DNA of 64,000 bases from Pseudomonas syringae KCTC 12500. GTDB taxonomy: Bacteria; Pseudomonadota; Gammaproteobacteria; Pseudomonadales; Pseudomonadaceae. Positions 37,284-48,822 of this stretch are shown here, piece by piece. Each line of letters opens with the position of its first letter. The first letter of the stretch is position 1. The stretch covers positions 2,503,501-2,567,500 of the forward strand of contig NZ_AYTM02000002.1 in NCBI RefSeq assembly GCF_000507185.2, in the 5' to 3' direction. The notes beneath the pieces are model-generated. The model was not told the DNA's origin. It saw only the letters and a list, made by a program, of their open reading frames with translations, and ran no database searches. The translations under genes were made by a program, and so were the position numbers.

Positions 37284-38026
37284 TCAGCGTTTATCCAGCG
37301 AATAAACGAACGGTGCGAGGATTTCAATGGTGCCGTTATTGAGGATTTCCTTAGGCGGCTTGGGCAATGGCTGAGCGCGACGGATCATTTCCATGGTCGC
37401 TCGATCCAGCGCCGAGCTGCCTGAACTGTTGGCAATCGAGTAGGACAGCACGTTGCCGTCAGCGTCCACCACGAAGCGCAAACGAGCAACACCCTGCATG
37501 CCACGACGGCGTGCATCCTCAGGGTACTTCTTGTACTTGCTCAGATGACCGAGCAAATCACCCTGCCAGTTCGGCAATGCGTTGCTGGGTGGCGAAGGTG
37601 CAGGAGCAGGCTTGGGAGCCACCGGCTTTGCCGGTTGCGCTGTGGTCGGCGGTGTATCGACCGGCTTTTCGTCGGCAGGCTTTTCCTTGGGCGGCTCAGG
37701 CTTCTTCTGCGGCTTTGGCGGCTGTGGTTTGGGCTTGGGCTTCTCGACCTTCTTGGGCACCACGATTTCCGGCTTCGGCGCCTGTACGACTTCCGGCACC
37801 GGTGTCGGCTCCTCCGGGGCTGGCGGCGGTGGCGGCTGAACGACCTTGGGCGGTGGTGGCGGAGCGGGTTCGGGCACTGGCGCGAGTTCGACCATCATGG
37901 CGGCCGGTGGCAATTCGACAGGCTGCGGGGCAGGCCAGCGAACGGCAACAATGATTGCGATGGCGTGCACGGCCAGCACCAACAACAGACTACCGCTATA
38001 GCGCGTCAGTTTTTGGCGCGTACTGA

Positions 38027-38030
<4 letters not shown>
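37284..38030 (-). CDS. tonB: Energy transducer TonB
   Basis: Periplasm-spanning protein that passes proton-motive energy from ExbB/ExbD to outer-membrane siderophore receptors. 248 residues: a single N-terminal anchor (GSLLLVLAVHAIAIIVAVRW), a long Pro/Lys/Glu linker (~residues 48-150), and a C-terminal TonB domain (YPEDARRRGMQGVARLRFVV and YSIANSSGSSALDRATMEMI). Its start overlaps the exbD stop by four bases, so it is the third gene of exbB-exbD-tonB. Confidence 0.95.
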
Positions 38031-38452
<422 letters not shown>

Positions 38453-38455
38453 GTG

Positions 38456-39409
38456 TTAGCCCACCTTGACCATGTGCGGTTGTTGTTGATTGCGCTCGGA
38501 CGGCTCTGGCAGATGATCCAGATCGCGGCTGACCAGCAGCAGGACGTGTGCCGAGGCATCCGACACCTGAGCCTTGTAACCGGCGATGGAGCGGGCGAAG
38601 ACGTTGTAGATCACCACCGCAGGGATCGCCGCGACCAGGCCCAGCGCCGTGGCCAGAAGGGCTTCGGCGATGCCGGGGGCGACCACGGCGAGGTTGGTGG
38701 TCTGGGTCTTGGCGATGCCGATGAAGCTGTTCATGATGCCCCATACCGTACCGAACAGACCCACGAACGGCGCAGTCGAACCGATGGTCGCCAGCACGCC
38801 GGTGCCCATGCTCATGTTGCGGCCACAGGCGGCGACCAGACGCTCGAGGCGGAAGCTGACACGCTCCTTGATCCCTTCGCGCTCGCGGCTGTTGGCCGAC
38901 AAGCGCATCTCTTCGAGGGCGTCGTGCACCAACAAGTGGGCGAGGGTGCCTTCCGTGCTGGCGGTGGCGCTCGCTTCAGACAGGGAGCGGGCTTTTTTCA
39001 GGTTGGCAATTTCGCCGCGCAACCGGCGCTTGGCGCCCAGCAGCTCGAAACCCTTGGAGATCCAGATGGTCCACGTAATGATCGAGGCGATGGCCAGACC
39101 GATCATGACCGCTTTGACCACCACGTCGGCGTTCTGATACATGCCCCACGGCGACAGGTCATGCGCCATGCCCAGGCTGTTGTCTTCGGCGGCGGGTTCC
39201 ATGGCCTGCACCGGGGCTGCTGCGTCAGGTGCGGCAGGTGCCGTTGCCGCAGGTGCGGTGGAGGTCGCAGGGGCCGCGGTCGGAGCCGATTGATCCGCGA
39301 GTGCCATGGGGACGAACATCAGGCTCAAGACAAGGGCTGCGATACTGCGCCATGCACGAGGCAGGCGAGGCATCTGGGTAGGCGAAGCGATTGATTGAAT
39401 GCGTTTCAT
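38456..39409 (-). CDS. exbB: TonB-system proton channel protein ExbB
   Basis: 317 residues. A signal peptide-like N-terminus (SIAALVLSLMFVPMALADQ) and an Ala/Pro-rich linker (~40-75) precede the MotA/TolQ/ExbB domain with three helices (VVVKAVMIGLAIASIITWTI, the GTVWGIMNSFIG helix and ALLATALGLVAAIPAVVIYN). The leader and linker are typical of the longer Pseudomonas ExbB. First gene of the operon, with a possible Fur-like site upstream. Confidence 0.94.
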   Translation of the reverse strand: MKRIQSIASPTQMPRLPRAWRSIAALVLSLMFVPMALADQSAPTAAPATSTAPAATAPAAPDAAAPVQAMEPAAEDNSLGMAHDLSPWGMYQNADVVVKAVMIGLAIASIITWTIWISKGFELLGAKRRLRGEIANLKKARSLSEASATASTEGTLAHLLVHDALEEMRLSANSREREGIKERVSFRLERLVAACGRNMSMGTGVLATIGSTAPFVGLFGTVWGIMNSFIGIAKTQTTNLAVVAPGIAEALLATALGLVAAIPAVVIYNVFARSIAGYKAQVSDASAHVLLLVSRDLDHLPEPSERNQQQPHMVKVG

Positions 39410-39501
39410 GCTGGCCGGACCTGAGAGGAAAAAAGGGGATGGTTCCAGTGCGTCGCGTGGTGCTGTCGACGCTCACGGGGAACGAATGGGCCGCCATTAT
39501 T

Positions 39502-39520
39502 GCAAATCGTTCTTGTTAAC
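39502..39520. promoter_or_regulatory. Possible Fur box upstream of exbB
   Basis: GCAAATCGTTCTTGTTAAC matches about 11 of 19 positions of the Fur consensus and lies about 95 bp upstream of exbB, between it and the divergent SDR-like gene. Iron control of this operon is known in other pseudomonads, but the site is weak. Confidence 0.3.
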
Positions 39521-39618
39521 AAAAGTAATACAGTATCTTTTTTACATATTCGCCCGAACGCTTGCCTGTCGATGAGCGTTTTTAACGATACTGACACCGC
39601 CTTTTCTGGAGATACCGA

Positions 39619-40467
39619 ATGACTGCTCCTTCGCTTCTGATCGCCGGCTGTGGCGACATTGGTTCGCGACTCGCTACTCGCCTGCTGCCTCACGGCTGGA
39701 CCGTGCATGGGCTGCGGCGCACTGTTTCCGAGCTTCCTGCCGGTGTTCACGGTGTGGCGGGCGATCTGTTCAAGACGCCCAAACCTGCCCAGTGGCCTGA
39801 TGCGGCACTGGACTATGTGGTGTATTGCGCGACCCCCTCGCAGCGTGACGAAGCGGGTTACCGGATGGCTTACGTCGAGGGCCTGCGTAATGTGTTGAGC
39901 TGGCTCGAGCAGACCGGGCAGCGGCCAAAGCGCTTGATCTTCGTTTCAAGCAGCGGTGTTTACGGTCAGCAGAACGGGGAGTGGGTGGACGAAACCTCCG
40001 CCACCGAGCCCGGCAACTACACCGGCACGGTGATGCTGGAAGCCGAGCAGGTCGCGCTGAACAGCGGGTTTCCGGCCACGGCGGTAAGACTGACCGGTAT
40101 TTACGGCCCAGGTCGCAGTGACTTGTCGAACCGTGTCCGTCAGGGGCACAGCGTGAGGATCGATCCGCCGGTCTACGCCAATCGCATTCATGCCGACGAT
40201 GCGGCCGGTCTGCTGGAGCACGTGCTGCTGGCGGATCAACGCGGCGTTGCGCTGGAGAGTTGCTACCTGGGCGTCGACGACGATCCGGCCGCGCTGGCCG
40301 ATGTGGTGGCGTGGATCCGTGAGTATCTGGGGGTGACCGAATGGTCGGAGGAGGTCAGCGTGCAGCGCGTGGGCAGCAAGCGTTGCAGTAATGCCAGGGC
40401 GCGGGCATTAGGATGGTCGCCGATTTACCCTGACTATAAAGCAGGTTATGCGGCTTTGCTGGGCTAA
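39619..40467 (+). CDS. NAD-dependent epimerase/dehydratase-like SDR protein
   Basis: A 282-residue extended-SDR protein of the YeeZ type. The Rossmann motif is IAGCGDIGSRLATRLLPHGW (residues ~7-26). Also seen are VYCATPS, VSSSGVYGQQNGEWVDE and ETGIYGP-like VRLTGIYGPGRSD. The usual YxxxK catalytic pair is not present (YTGTVMLEAE instead), so it may lack dehydrogenase activity; substrate unknown. Convergent with a lipoprotein gene; divergent from exbB. Confidence 0.85.
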   Translation: MTAPSLLIAGCGDIGSRLATRLLPHGWTVHGLRRTVSELPAGVHGVAGDLFKTPKPAQWPDAALDYVVYCATPSQRDEAGYRMAYVEGLRNVLSWLEQTGQRPKRLIFVSSSGVYGQQNGEWVDETSATEPGNYTGTVMLEAEQVALNSGFPATAVRLTGIYGPGRSDLSNRVRQGHSVRIDPPVYANRIHADDAAGLLEHVLLADQRGVALESCYLGVDDDPAALADVVAWIREYLGVTEWSEEVSVQRVGSKRCSNARARALGWSPIYPDYKAGYAALLG

Positions 40468-40478
40468 AACAGTGGTCG

Positions 40479-40508
40479 ATCAGGAGCGCCGTGAAGGGCG
40501 CTCCTGAT
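40479..40508. terminator. Bidirectional hairpin between the epimerase and lipoprotein genes
   Basis: ATCAGGAGCGCC and GGCGCTCCTGAT form a perfect 12-bp stem with a six-base loop between convergent genes. No long T-run. Confidence 0.6.
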
Positions 40509-40519
40509 GCCTGAATCGC

Positions 40520-41257
40520 TTACTGCTGTTCGAGCAACCAGCGACGTGGGCCGGGACGCAGCTCGGGCATCTGGTCCGCGCCGGCGTTGTTCACAGCCTG
40601 GAATATCTCCAGCTGCTTGCCTTTGCGGGCGAAAATCCACGGGTTGCCTTTCTCGGCTTTCTCCAGCCACATGCTGTCGTATTCGCCGCTCATGGCTGCA
40701 CAATCACCTGCCAGGCAGAGCGCGTAACGATCGTTTTCCGGAAGCCCCTGCACACTGCCATCAGGCATGAATTGCACAGTGCTGCCCTGACCGTCACCCT
40801 CGACGACCGTCCACTTGCCGCCCATGTAGGCGCCATATAGAGCTTTCTCGAAGCTGCTGCCTGGCTGAGCACCGTCCGGGGCCGGATTTTCGGGCTTCTG
40901 GAAGTGCTGTTCAGGGCCTGACTCGCTGGCCGCCTGGACCAGTTCGTCACCCTTGACGCTCAGGTCTTCGAAGAAGTTGCCATAGAAGTCGACGTGCAGC
41001 TTGCCTTCGGCAGCGCTGACAATCTTGCCTTCGCCCAGCTCGAAGCCATTGGAGTAAATGGCCTGGTTGGCCTTGGAGTTGATTTTCCACTCCAGGTTGG
41101 GACCATTGGCGAGCAGGGCCTGACGCAAGTTGCCTTGCTTGACGGCGGCGTCGATGGCGGTCTGGTTGATCCACGTGCCGTCCGGATTGCGGTCGGCGTG
41201 GCTGGCGCAGCCGCCTAGAATGACGGCGAGCAGCGAGATGGCGAGCGCGGAGCGCAT
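40520..41257 (-). CDS. Lipoprotein of unknown function
   Basis: 245 residues. The signal peptide MRSALAISLLAVILGGCASH ends in the lipobox ILGGC, so the mature protein is lipidated at Cys17. The rest has no recognised domain; it contains an NQTAIDAAVKQGNLRQALLA helix and a FMPDGSVQGLPENDRYALC segment with a later CLAGDCAAM, so a disulfide is possible. A homologue occupies the same place near ridA in other Pseudomonas. It is followed by the epimerase on the other strand. Confidence 0.8.
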   Translation of the reverse strand: MRSALAISLLAVILGGCASHADRNPDGTWINQTAIDAAVKQGNLRQALLANGPNLEWKINSKANQAIYSNGFELGEGKIVSAAEGKLHVDFYGNFFEDLSVKGDELVQAASESGPEQHFQKPENPAPDGAQPGSSFEKALYGAYMGGKWTVVEGDGQGSTVQFMPDGSVQGLPENDRYALCLAGDCAAMSGEYDSMWLEKAEKGNPWIFARKGKQLEIFQAVNNAGADQMPELRPGPRRWLLEQQ

Positions 41258-41281
41258 AACGGATTCCTTCCTTCAGGGAGA

Positions 41282-41304
41282 ACGGAGCGCAAGGCACGCT
41301 CCGT
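41282..41304 (-). terminator. Hairpin downstream of ridA
   Basis: ACGGAGCG and CGCTCCGT pair over eight bases around a seven-base loop, eight bases after the ridA stop on the reverse strand. No T-run follows. Confidence 0.5.
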
Positions 41305-41311
41305 CGGGGAT

Positions 41312-41692
41312 TTATTCGATGACGAGAATCGCGTCCATTTCAACCTGGGCGCCACGCGGCAAGGCCGCAACGCCGATAGCTGCGCGGGCCGGATAAGGCT
41401 GAGTGAAGTAGGCGCTCATCAGCTCGTTGACCTTGGCGAAGTGGCCCAGATCGGTCAGAAAGATGTTCAGTTTGACGATGTCCTTGAAAGATCCGCCCGC
41501 TGCTTCGGCAACCGACTTGAGGTTTTCGAAAACCTGAGTGATCTGGGCTTCGATGCCCTCGACCAGTTCCATGGTGCTCGGGTCCAACGGGATCTGTCCG
41601 GACATGTAGACGGTATTGCCAGCTTTGATGGCCTGTGAGTAAGGGCCGATGGCCGCAGGGGCTTTATCGCTGGTGATGACAGTCTTGGTCAT
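41312..41692 (-). CDS. ridA: 2-iminobutanoate/2-iminopropanoate deaminase RidA
   Basis: RidA hydrolyses reactive enamine/imine intermediates released by PLP enzymes. The 126 residues begin [20 protein letters not shown], and the family motifs [23 protein letters not shown] and the key Arg in [20 protein letters not shown] are intact. It follows spoT by 24 bp on the same strand, the conserved spoT-ridA order. Confidence 0.95.
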   Translation of the reverse strand: MTKTVITSDKAPAAIGPYSQAIKAGNTVYMSGQIPLDPSTMELVEGIEAQITQVFENLKSVAEAAGGSFKDIVKLNIFLTDLGHFAKVNELMSAYFTQPYPARAAIGVAALPRGAQVEMDAILVIE

Positions 41693-41716
41693 GAGAACTC
41701 CTGATAATGGGATGGC

Positions 41717-43822
41717 CTACGCGCGCATCCGGGTGATGCGTGTGACACCGGTCAGGGCGCGCAGTTTCTTGATCACACGAGCCAGGTGCACGCGATCGTG
41801 CACGCTGACCACCAGTTGGACCACGCTGATGCGACCATCGCGTTCGTCCATGCTGATTTTTTCGATATTGCCGTCCGCCGCGTTGACGCTGCTGGCCAAC
41901 AGCGCGATCAGGCCGCGCTGATGCTCGAGTTCGACACGCAGCTCGACGTTGAATTCGCCGGTCACGTCCTTCGCCCAGGACAGCTGGATGCATTTTTCCG
42001 GGTTGTGGCGGATTTCGCTGATGTTGCGGCAGTTGTCCAGGTGTACAACCATGCCCTTGCCTGCAGACAGGTGGCCGACAATCGGGTCGCCCGGGATTGG
42101 TGTACAGCATTTGGCGTAGCTGAGCACCAGACCTTCGGTGCCACGAATCGCCAGCGGGCCTTCAGGGCTTGGCAGCTGATCGCCTTCGCCCAGCAGGCGG
42201 CGGGCAACGACATAAGCCATGCGATTACCCAAGCCGATGTCTTCGAGCAGGTCTTCCAGCACTTCGACCCGATATTCGTTGAGCACCAGTTGAATGCGCT
42301 CCTGACCGATCTTGTCGAGGTTGCATTCAAAGCCGTTGAGCACCTTGTTCAGCAGGCGCTCGCCCAGATTGATCGACTCGGAGCGGCGTTGCAGCTTGAG
42401 CGCGTGACGAATGTGGGTGCGCGCCTTGCCAGTGACGACGAAGTTCAGCCAGGCCGGATTCGGACGTGCGCCGGGTGCGCTGACAATCTCGACGGTCGAG
42501 CCACTTTGCAGCGGTTCGGAAAGCGGCGCCAGTCGGCGGTTGATCCGGCAGGCAATGCAGCTGTTGCCGACATCGGTGTGTACCGCGTAGGCGAAATCCA
42601 CCGCTGTGGAGCCTTTGGGCAGCTCCATGATTCGGCCTTTGGGCGTGAAAACGTAGACCTCGTCCGGGAACAGGTCGATCTTGACGCTTTCGATGAATTC
42701 CAGGGAGTTGCCAGCACGCTGCTGCATTTCCAGCACGCCCTTGACCCACTGTCGGGCTCGAGCATGAGTGCCCTTGGGCTGCTCGTCGTCGCTGGATTTG
42801 TATAGCCAGTGCGCTGCGATGCCGTTGTTGGCCATTTCTTCCATTTCGCGGGTGCGAATCTGGATCTCGATAGGCACGCCATGCATACCGAACAAGGTGG
42901 TATGCAGGGACTGATAGCCGTTGGCCTTGGGGATCGCGATGTAATCCTTGAAGCGACCGGGCAGTGGCTTGTACAAATTATGTACAGCGCCGAGCACGCG
43001 ATAGCAGGTGTCGACCTTGTCGACGATGATGCGGAACGCGTAGACATCCATGATCTCGTTGAAGGCGCGACGCTTGCCGCGCATCTTCTTGTAGATGCCA
43101 TACAGATGTTTCTGCCGACCACTGACGTCGCCTTCGATGCCATCGACGGCCAGGCAATGACTCAGGGATTCTTCGATCTTGTTGACCAGTTCCTTGCGAT
43201 TGCCCCTGGCGCGCTTGACCGCCTGGTTGATTCGCGAGGAGCGCATCGGGTACATCGCCTTGAAGCCCAGGTCCTCGAATTCGATGCGCACACTGTGCAT
43301 GCCCAACCGATTGGCGATGGGCGCATAGATTTCGAGGGTTTCCTTGGCGATGCGCCGGCGCTTTTCGCCGGACAGGACTTCCAGCGTGCGCATGTTGTGC
43401 AGGCGATCGGCGAGCTTGACCAGGATGACGCGAATATCGCGCGCCATGGCCATGGCCATTTTCTGGAAGTTTTCCGCCTGGGCTTCGGCCTTGGTCTCGA
43501 AATTCATCTGGGTCAGTTTGCTGACCCCGTCGACCAGTTCCGCGACAGTCTCGCCAAATTGGGCGCTGAGCGCTTCCTTGGCAATCCCGGTGTCTTCGAT
43601 GACGTCATGCAGCATCGCAGCCATCAGGCTCTGATGGTCCATGTGCATGTCGGCAAGAATGTTCGCCACCGCAAGAGGATGGGTGACGTAGGCTTCACCG
43701 CTGCGACGGCGTTGGCCATCGTGGGCTTGTTCGGCGTAGAAATACGCTCGGCGGACCAGATTGACCTGGTCCTTGCCGAGGTAGGCCGACAGTCTGTCGG
43801 CGAGGGCGTCTATGCTCGGCAA
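41717..43822 (-). CDS. spoT: Bifunctional (p)ppGpp synthetase/hydrolase SpoT
   Basis: Makes and degrades (p)ppGpp, the stringent-response alarmone. From a TTG start at 43822 (reads MPSIDALADRLSAYLG, as in other Pseudomonas) it is 701 residues. AAGGGGT lies seven bases upstream. The HD hydrolase domain has HDVIEDTG and VKLADRLHNMRTLEVL; the synthetase domain has YAFRIIVDKVDTCYRVLG and KDYIAIPKANGYQSLHT; a TGS domain (VYVFTPKGRIMELPKGSTAVDFAY) and a C-terminal ACT domain follow. Co-directional with rpoZ upstream and ridA downstream. Confidence 0.95.
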   Translation of the reverse strand: MPSIDALADRLSAYLGKDQVNLVRRAYFYAEQAHDGQRRRSGEAYVTHPLAVANILADMHMDHQSLMAAMLHDVIEDTGIAKEALSAQFGETVAELVDGVSKLTQMNFETKAEAQAENFQKMAMAMARDIRVILVKLADRLHNMRTLEVLSGEKRRRIAKETLEIYAPIANRLGMHSVRIEFEDLGFKAMYPMRSSRINQAVKRARGNRKELVNKIEESLSHCLAVDGIEGDVSGRQKHLYGIYKKMRGKRRAFNEIMDVYAFRIIVDKVDTCYRVLGAVHNLYKPLPGRFKDYIAIPKANGYQSLHTTLFGMHGVPIEIQIRTREMEEMANNGIAAHWLYKSSDDEQPKGTHARARQWVKGVLEMQQRAGNSLEFIESVKIDLFPDEVYVFTPKGRIMELPKGSTAVDFAYAVHTDVGNSCIACRINRRLAPLSEPLQSGSTVEIVSAPGARPNPAWLNFVVTGKARTHIRHALKLQRRSESINLGERLLNKVLNGFECNLDKIGQERIQLVLNEYRVEVLEDLLEDIGLGNRMAYVVARRLLGEGDQLPSPEGPLAIRGTEGLVLSYAKCCTPIPGDPIVGHLSAGKGMVVHLDNCRNISEIRHNPEKCIQLSWAKDVTGEFNVELRVELEHQRGLIALLASSVNAADGNIEKISMDERDGRISVVQLVVSVHDRVHLARVIKKLRALTGVTRITRMRA

Positions 43823-43882
43823 GGCGCTACCCCTTGCCAATGGCTTTTACCCTGCGCCGTACTACGTCGACCTGGCATAGGC

Positions 43883-44146
43883 TTAGACGGCCTCGTTGGA
43901 CTCGTCCTCGAACGCTGCGAACAATGGCTCATCTTCAACGATTTCAGCTTCTGCGATTACAGAGTAATCCATTACGCCAGCCGCGATTTCACGCAGGGCC
44001 ATAACGGTAGGCTTGTCGTTTTCCCAGGCCAGCTTTGGTTCTTTGCCGCCGGTTGCCAGTTGACGGGCACGCTTGGTAGAGAGCATGACCAGCTCAAAGC
44101 GGTTATCCACGTGTTCTAGGCAGTCTTCAACGGTTACGCGGGCCAT
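43883..44146 (-). CDS. rpoZ: RNA polymerase omega subunit
   Basis: 87-residue omega subunit, starting [20 protein letters not shown], with the family signature [16 protein letters not shown]. Binds the beta-prime subunit and contributes to the ppGpp site. The frame extends 26 codons upstream, but the family start is here. It is 60 bp upstream of spoT, as in most gammaproteobacteria, and about 150 bp downstream of gmk. Confidence 0.96.
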   Translation of the reverse strand: MARVTVEDCLEHVDNRFELVMLSTKRARQLATGGKEPKLAWENDKPTVMALREIAAGVMDYSVIAEAEIVEDEPLFAAFEDESNEAV

Positions 44147-44293
44147 GGGTATTCCTCGTAGCAAATGCGGATGCGCGATGCCCGGATGGGCGAGCGGACT
44201 CGGTAGTTTACAAGCGGACAGCACCAGTCATCAAGCGGCATGCCACCAACGGCATGTTTTTAACCTGTTGCCTGATGTCTGGAAACGTTTCGA

Positions 44294-45815
<1,522 letters not shown>

Positions 45816-46085
45816 GGGAAATACCTCTTGGTTCGCTTTCAAAGCGTGGTTCGGTTCATGAACGCGCAGAAGTGGCGGTCATGGGCGTCGTGAAAGCCGG
45901 CTGGCTGTAGAGGCGCAGGATTGTAGCGCAGTGCAGCGCAGGCTCCCAATCCGACAGTGTGACAAGTGACGCAAGGCGTTTTTTTGACCGACATCTGCGC
46001 GTCGAAAGCCTTGATTCAGGGCCTTCTGTTTGCGCTGGATCGGCATTGGCGGCTTTTAGAGATGCCCAGCGGCAGCTGTGGCCTC

Positions 46086-46091
46086 TATAAT
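46086..46091 (+). promoter_or_regulatory. Likely -10 element for rph
   Basis: A perfect TATAAT lies 36 bp upstream of the rph ATG. The best -35 candidate is weak. Confidence 0.45.
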
Positions 46092-46127
46092 GCCCAGCAG
46101 TTTTCCGTCTCAGTACAGGTATCCCAG

Positions 46128-46850
46128 ATGAAACGTCCAAGTGGTCGCGCCGCCGATCAGCTCCGCTCGATCCGCATCACCCGCAACTACACCAAACACG
46201 CCGAGGGTTCTGTACTGGTCGAGTTTGGTGATACCAAGGTGATTTGCACCGTCAGCGTCGAAAACGGCGTACCACGCTTTCTCAAAGGGCAGGGCCAGGG
46301 TTGGCTGACCGCCGAATACGGCATGCTGCCACGCGCTACCGGCGAGCGTAATCAGCGCGAAGCCAGCCGCGGCAAGCAGGGTGGTCGTACACTCGAAATC
46401 CAGCGCCTGATCGGTCGTTCGCTGCGCGCTGCGCTGGACATGTCCAAGCTGGGCGACGTCACCTTGTACGTCGATTGCGATGTTATTCAGGCTGACGGTG
46501 GCACTCGTACGGCTTCTATTACCGGTGCGATGGTTGCTCTGGCAGATGCGCTGAAGGTGATCAAGAAGCGCGGCGGCCTGAAAGGCGGCGACCCGCTCAA
46601 GCAGATGATCGCGGCCGTTTCGGTCGGCATGTATCAGGGTGAGCCGGTGCTCGACCTGGACTACCTCGAAGACTCGGCTGCCGAAACCGACCTGAACGTG
46701 GTCATGACCAGTGCAGGCGGTTTCATTGAAGTTCAGGGCACTGCCGAAGGCGCGCCATTCCAGCCTGAAGAGCTAAACGCGATGCTCGCGCTGGCGCAGA
46801 AGGGTATGACCGAGTTGTTTGAATTGCAGCGCGCCGCGTTGGCCGACTGA
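46128..46850 (+). CDS. rph: Ribonuclease PH
   Basis: Phosphorolytic 3'-5' exoribonuclease that trims tRNA 3' ends. 240 residues from [20 protein letters not shown]. Motifs: [56 protein letters not shown] and the catalytic metal region [19 protein letters not shown]. The frame extends 54 codons upstream, but the family starts here. It is divergent from yicC and followed 20 bp later by the DUF4870 gene. Confidence 0.96.
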   Translation: MKRPSGRAADQLRSIRITRNYTKHAEGSVLVEFGDTKVICTVSVENGVPRFLKGQGQGWLTAEYGMLPRATGERNQREASRGKQGGRTLEIQRLIGRSLRAALDMSKLGDVTLYVDCDVIQADGGTRTASITGAMVALADALKVIKKRGGLKGGDPLKQMIAAVSVGMYQGEPVLDLDYLEDSAAETDLNVVMTSAGGFIEVQGTAEGAPFQPEELNAMLALAQKGMTELFELQRAALAD

Positions 46851-46870
46851 TACCCAGAAGGGGTCCGATA

Positions 46871-47239
46871 ATGAGTGACAGCTTGCAACCGTTCAGCAAA
46901 CCGCCGCAAAGCGCTCGCCAGTGGGCGATGTTCTGTCACTTGTCGGCGTTTGCCGGGCTGATGTTTCCGTTCGGCAATCTGCTGGGCCCGCTGATTATCT
47001 GGCAGTTGAAGAAAGATTCCGATCCGTTTATCGACGCGCAAGGCAAGGAAGCGCTGAACTTTCAGATCACGGTCGCCATTGCGGCCACCGTCAGCATGCT
47101 GCTAGTGCTGCTCATCATCGGCTTTGCGTTACTGACGCTGGTGGGGATCGGTGCCGCAGTGCTGGCGATCATTGCCGGGATAAAAGCCAATGACGGCGTC
47201 GATTATCGCTATCCGTTCACCTTGCGCCTGATCAAGTAG
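46871..47239 (+). CDS. DUF4870 membrane protein
   Basis: A 122-residue inner-membrane protein with the DUF4870 pattern: WAMFCHLSAFAGLMFPFGNL, LGPLIIWQLKKDSDPFIDAQ, GKEALNFQITV, and two hydrophobic helices in the second half (MLLVLLIIGFALLTLVGIGA). Function unknown. It follows rph by 20 bp in the same direction and ends just before a terminator, so it is probably in the rph transcript. Confidence 0.9.
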   Translation: MSDSLQPFSKPPQSARQWAMFCHLSAFAGLMFPFGNLLGPLIIWQLKKDSDPFIDAQGKEALNFQITVAIAATVSMLLVLLIIGFALLTLVGIGAAVLAIIAGIKANDGVDYRYPFTLRLIK

Positions 47240-47257
47240 CATCACTTCAGGCAACGC

Positions 47258-47285
47258 AAAAAGCCGACTTCAAGTCGGCTTTTTC
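47258..47285. terminator. Bidirectional terminator between the DUF4870 gene and crc
   Basis: AAAAAGCCGACT and AGTCGGCTTTTT pair over 12 bases with a tight loop. It serves the rph-DUF4870 transcript and, in reverse, crc. Confidence 0.9.
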
Positions 47286-47308
47286 GTGTTCGCTGCCTTG
47301 CCTGGCTA

Positions 47309-48088
47309 TCAGATAGTCAGGGTCCAGTCGTAATCCACGATCAACGGCGCGTGCTGCGAGAAGCGCGGCTGGCGTGGCAGACGGGCGCTGCGCACGAAGC
47401 GGCGCAGGCCTGGGGTCAGGATCTGATAATCGAAGCGCCAACCCAGATTCAGCATCTCGGCCTGCTCGTTGTCCGGCCACCAGCTGTACTGGTCACCTTC
47501 ACGGCTGACTTCGCGCAGGGCATCGACATAGCCCATGGTGCCGACGATCTCGTCCATCCAGGCGCGCTCGGGCGCGAGGAAGCCGGGTGACTGCTGGCTG
47601 TCGCGCCAGTTTTTGATATCGAGCTTCTGCTGCGCCACATAGAGCGATCCGCAGTAGATGTATTCGCGACGCTTGCGGCGCTGCTTGTCCATGTACTTGC
47701 CGAAATCGTCCATGAGCTTGAATTTCTGATTCAGGTCTTCATCGCCATTCATCCCCGACGGAAAGAGCAGGGTAGCGATACTGACCTTGTCGAAATCTGC
47801 TTGCAGGTAGCGCCCGTAGCGGTCGGCTGTCTCGAAGCCGAGGCCGCTGATTACCGCCTTCGGCTGCAACCGCGAATACAGCGCCACACCACCCTGAGCG
47901 GGAACCTCGGCTTCGCAGGCATAGAGGAAGTAACCATCCAGCTGAAAGGCTGGATCGTCCAGTTCAAAGGTGGAGGCGCGGGTGTCCTGTAAGCAGATGA
48001 CGTCGGCATTCTGAGCTTGCAGCCAGCTGAGCAAACCACGCTCGACCGCAGCCTGAATGCCATTTACGTTCACACTGATGATCCGCAT
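47309..48088 (-). CDS. crc: Catabolite repression control protein Crc
   Basis: Works with Hfq to block translation of secondary carbon-use mRNAs in Pseudomonas. The protein is 259 residues from MRIISVNVNGIQAAVERGLL, exactly the size of known Crc. It has the exonuclease III fold but lacks nuclease activity in characterised members. Motifs: CLQDTRAS, GGVALYSRLQPKA and the ending HAPLIVDYDWTLTI. It is divergent from pyrE across 82 bp. The CrcZ-type antagonist RNA is not in this window. Confidence 0.96.
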   Translation of the reverse strand: MRIISVNVNGIQAAVERGLLSWLQAQNADVICLQDTRASTFELDDPAFQLDGYFLYACEAEVPAQGGVALYSRLQPKAVISGLGFETADRYGRYLQADFDKVSIATLLFPSGMNGDEDLNQKFKLMDDFGKYMDKQRRKRREYIYCGSLYVAQQKLDIKNWRDSQQSPGFLAPERAWMDEIVGTMGYVDALREVSREGDQYSWWPDNEQAEMLNLGWRFDYQILTPGLRRFVRSARLPRQPRFSQHAPLIVDYDWTLTI

Positions 48089-48170
48089 AAATGGCCCCAA
48101 AAATCACGTGCGTGTATGATACCCGAGCTCTACCTAATTAGCTAAATCCGTGGTATTCGGAGCTTTTTTC

Positions 48171-48812
48171 ATGCAAGCGTATCAACGCGATTTCATTCGT
48201 TTTGCCATCGATCGCGGTGTTCTGCGCTTCGGTGAGTTCACTCTAAAGTCCGGGCGCACCAGCCCGTACTTCTTCAATGCCGGGCTGTTCAACACCGGTT
48301 CCGCACTGGCACAACTGGGGCGTTTCTACGCAGCAGCCGTGGTTGAAAGCGGTATTGCCTTCGACGTTCTGTTCGGTCCGGCCTACAAGGGCATTCCGCT
48401 CGCATCGGCCACTGCTGTGGCGTTGGCCGAGCATCATGACTGTGATCTGCCGTGGTGTTTCAACCGCAAGGAAGCCAAGGCGCACGGCGAGGGCGGCAGT
48501 CTGGTGGGCTCCCCGCTGGCGGGTAATGTGCTGATCATCGACGACGTGATCACTGCGGGCACTGCGATCCGTGAGGTCATGCAGATCATCAAGGACCAGA
48601 ACGCGACAGCTGCGGGCGTGCTGATCGCGCTCAATCGTCAGGAGCGGGGCAATGGCGAGCTGTCGGCGATTCAGGAAGTCGAGCGTGACTTCGGGATTCC
48701 GGTGGTGAGTATCGTGTCGCTGAATCAGGTACTCGAGTTCCTGGCCGACGATCCGCAGCTCAAGCAGCATCTGCCTGCCGTCGAAGCCTATCGCGCGCAA
48801 TTCGGAATCTGA
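48171..48812 (+). CDS. pyrE: Orotate phosphoribosyltransferase
   Basis: Adds PRPP to orotate to make OMP in pyrimidine synthesis. 213 residues from [20 protein letters not shown]. The PRPP-binding motif is [18 protein letters not shown], and [10 protein letters not shown] and [12 protein letters not shown] carry the flexible loop. The frame extends seven codons upstream, but the family starts here. Divergent from crc; the DUF4124 gene follows by ten bases. Confidence 0.96.
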   Translation: MQAYQRDFIRFAIDRGVLRFGEFTLKSGRTSPYFFNAGLFNTGSALAQLGRFYAAAVVESGIAFDVLFGPAYKGIPLASATAVALAEHHDCDLPWCFNRKEAKAHGEGGSLVGSPLAGNVLIIDDVITAGTAIREVMQIIKDQNATAAGVLIALNRQERGNGELSAIQEVERDFGIPVVSIVSLNQVLEFLADDPQLKQHLPAVEAYRAQFGI

Positions 48813-48822
48813 GGACGTGCCT

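Noticed and set aside
37582..37839. A glycine-rich forward open frame inside tonB
   Set aside because: It is the antisense of the proline-rich TonB linker.
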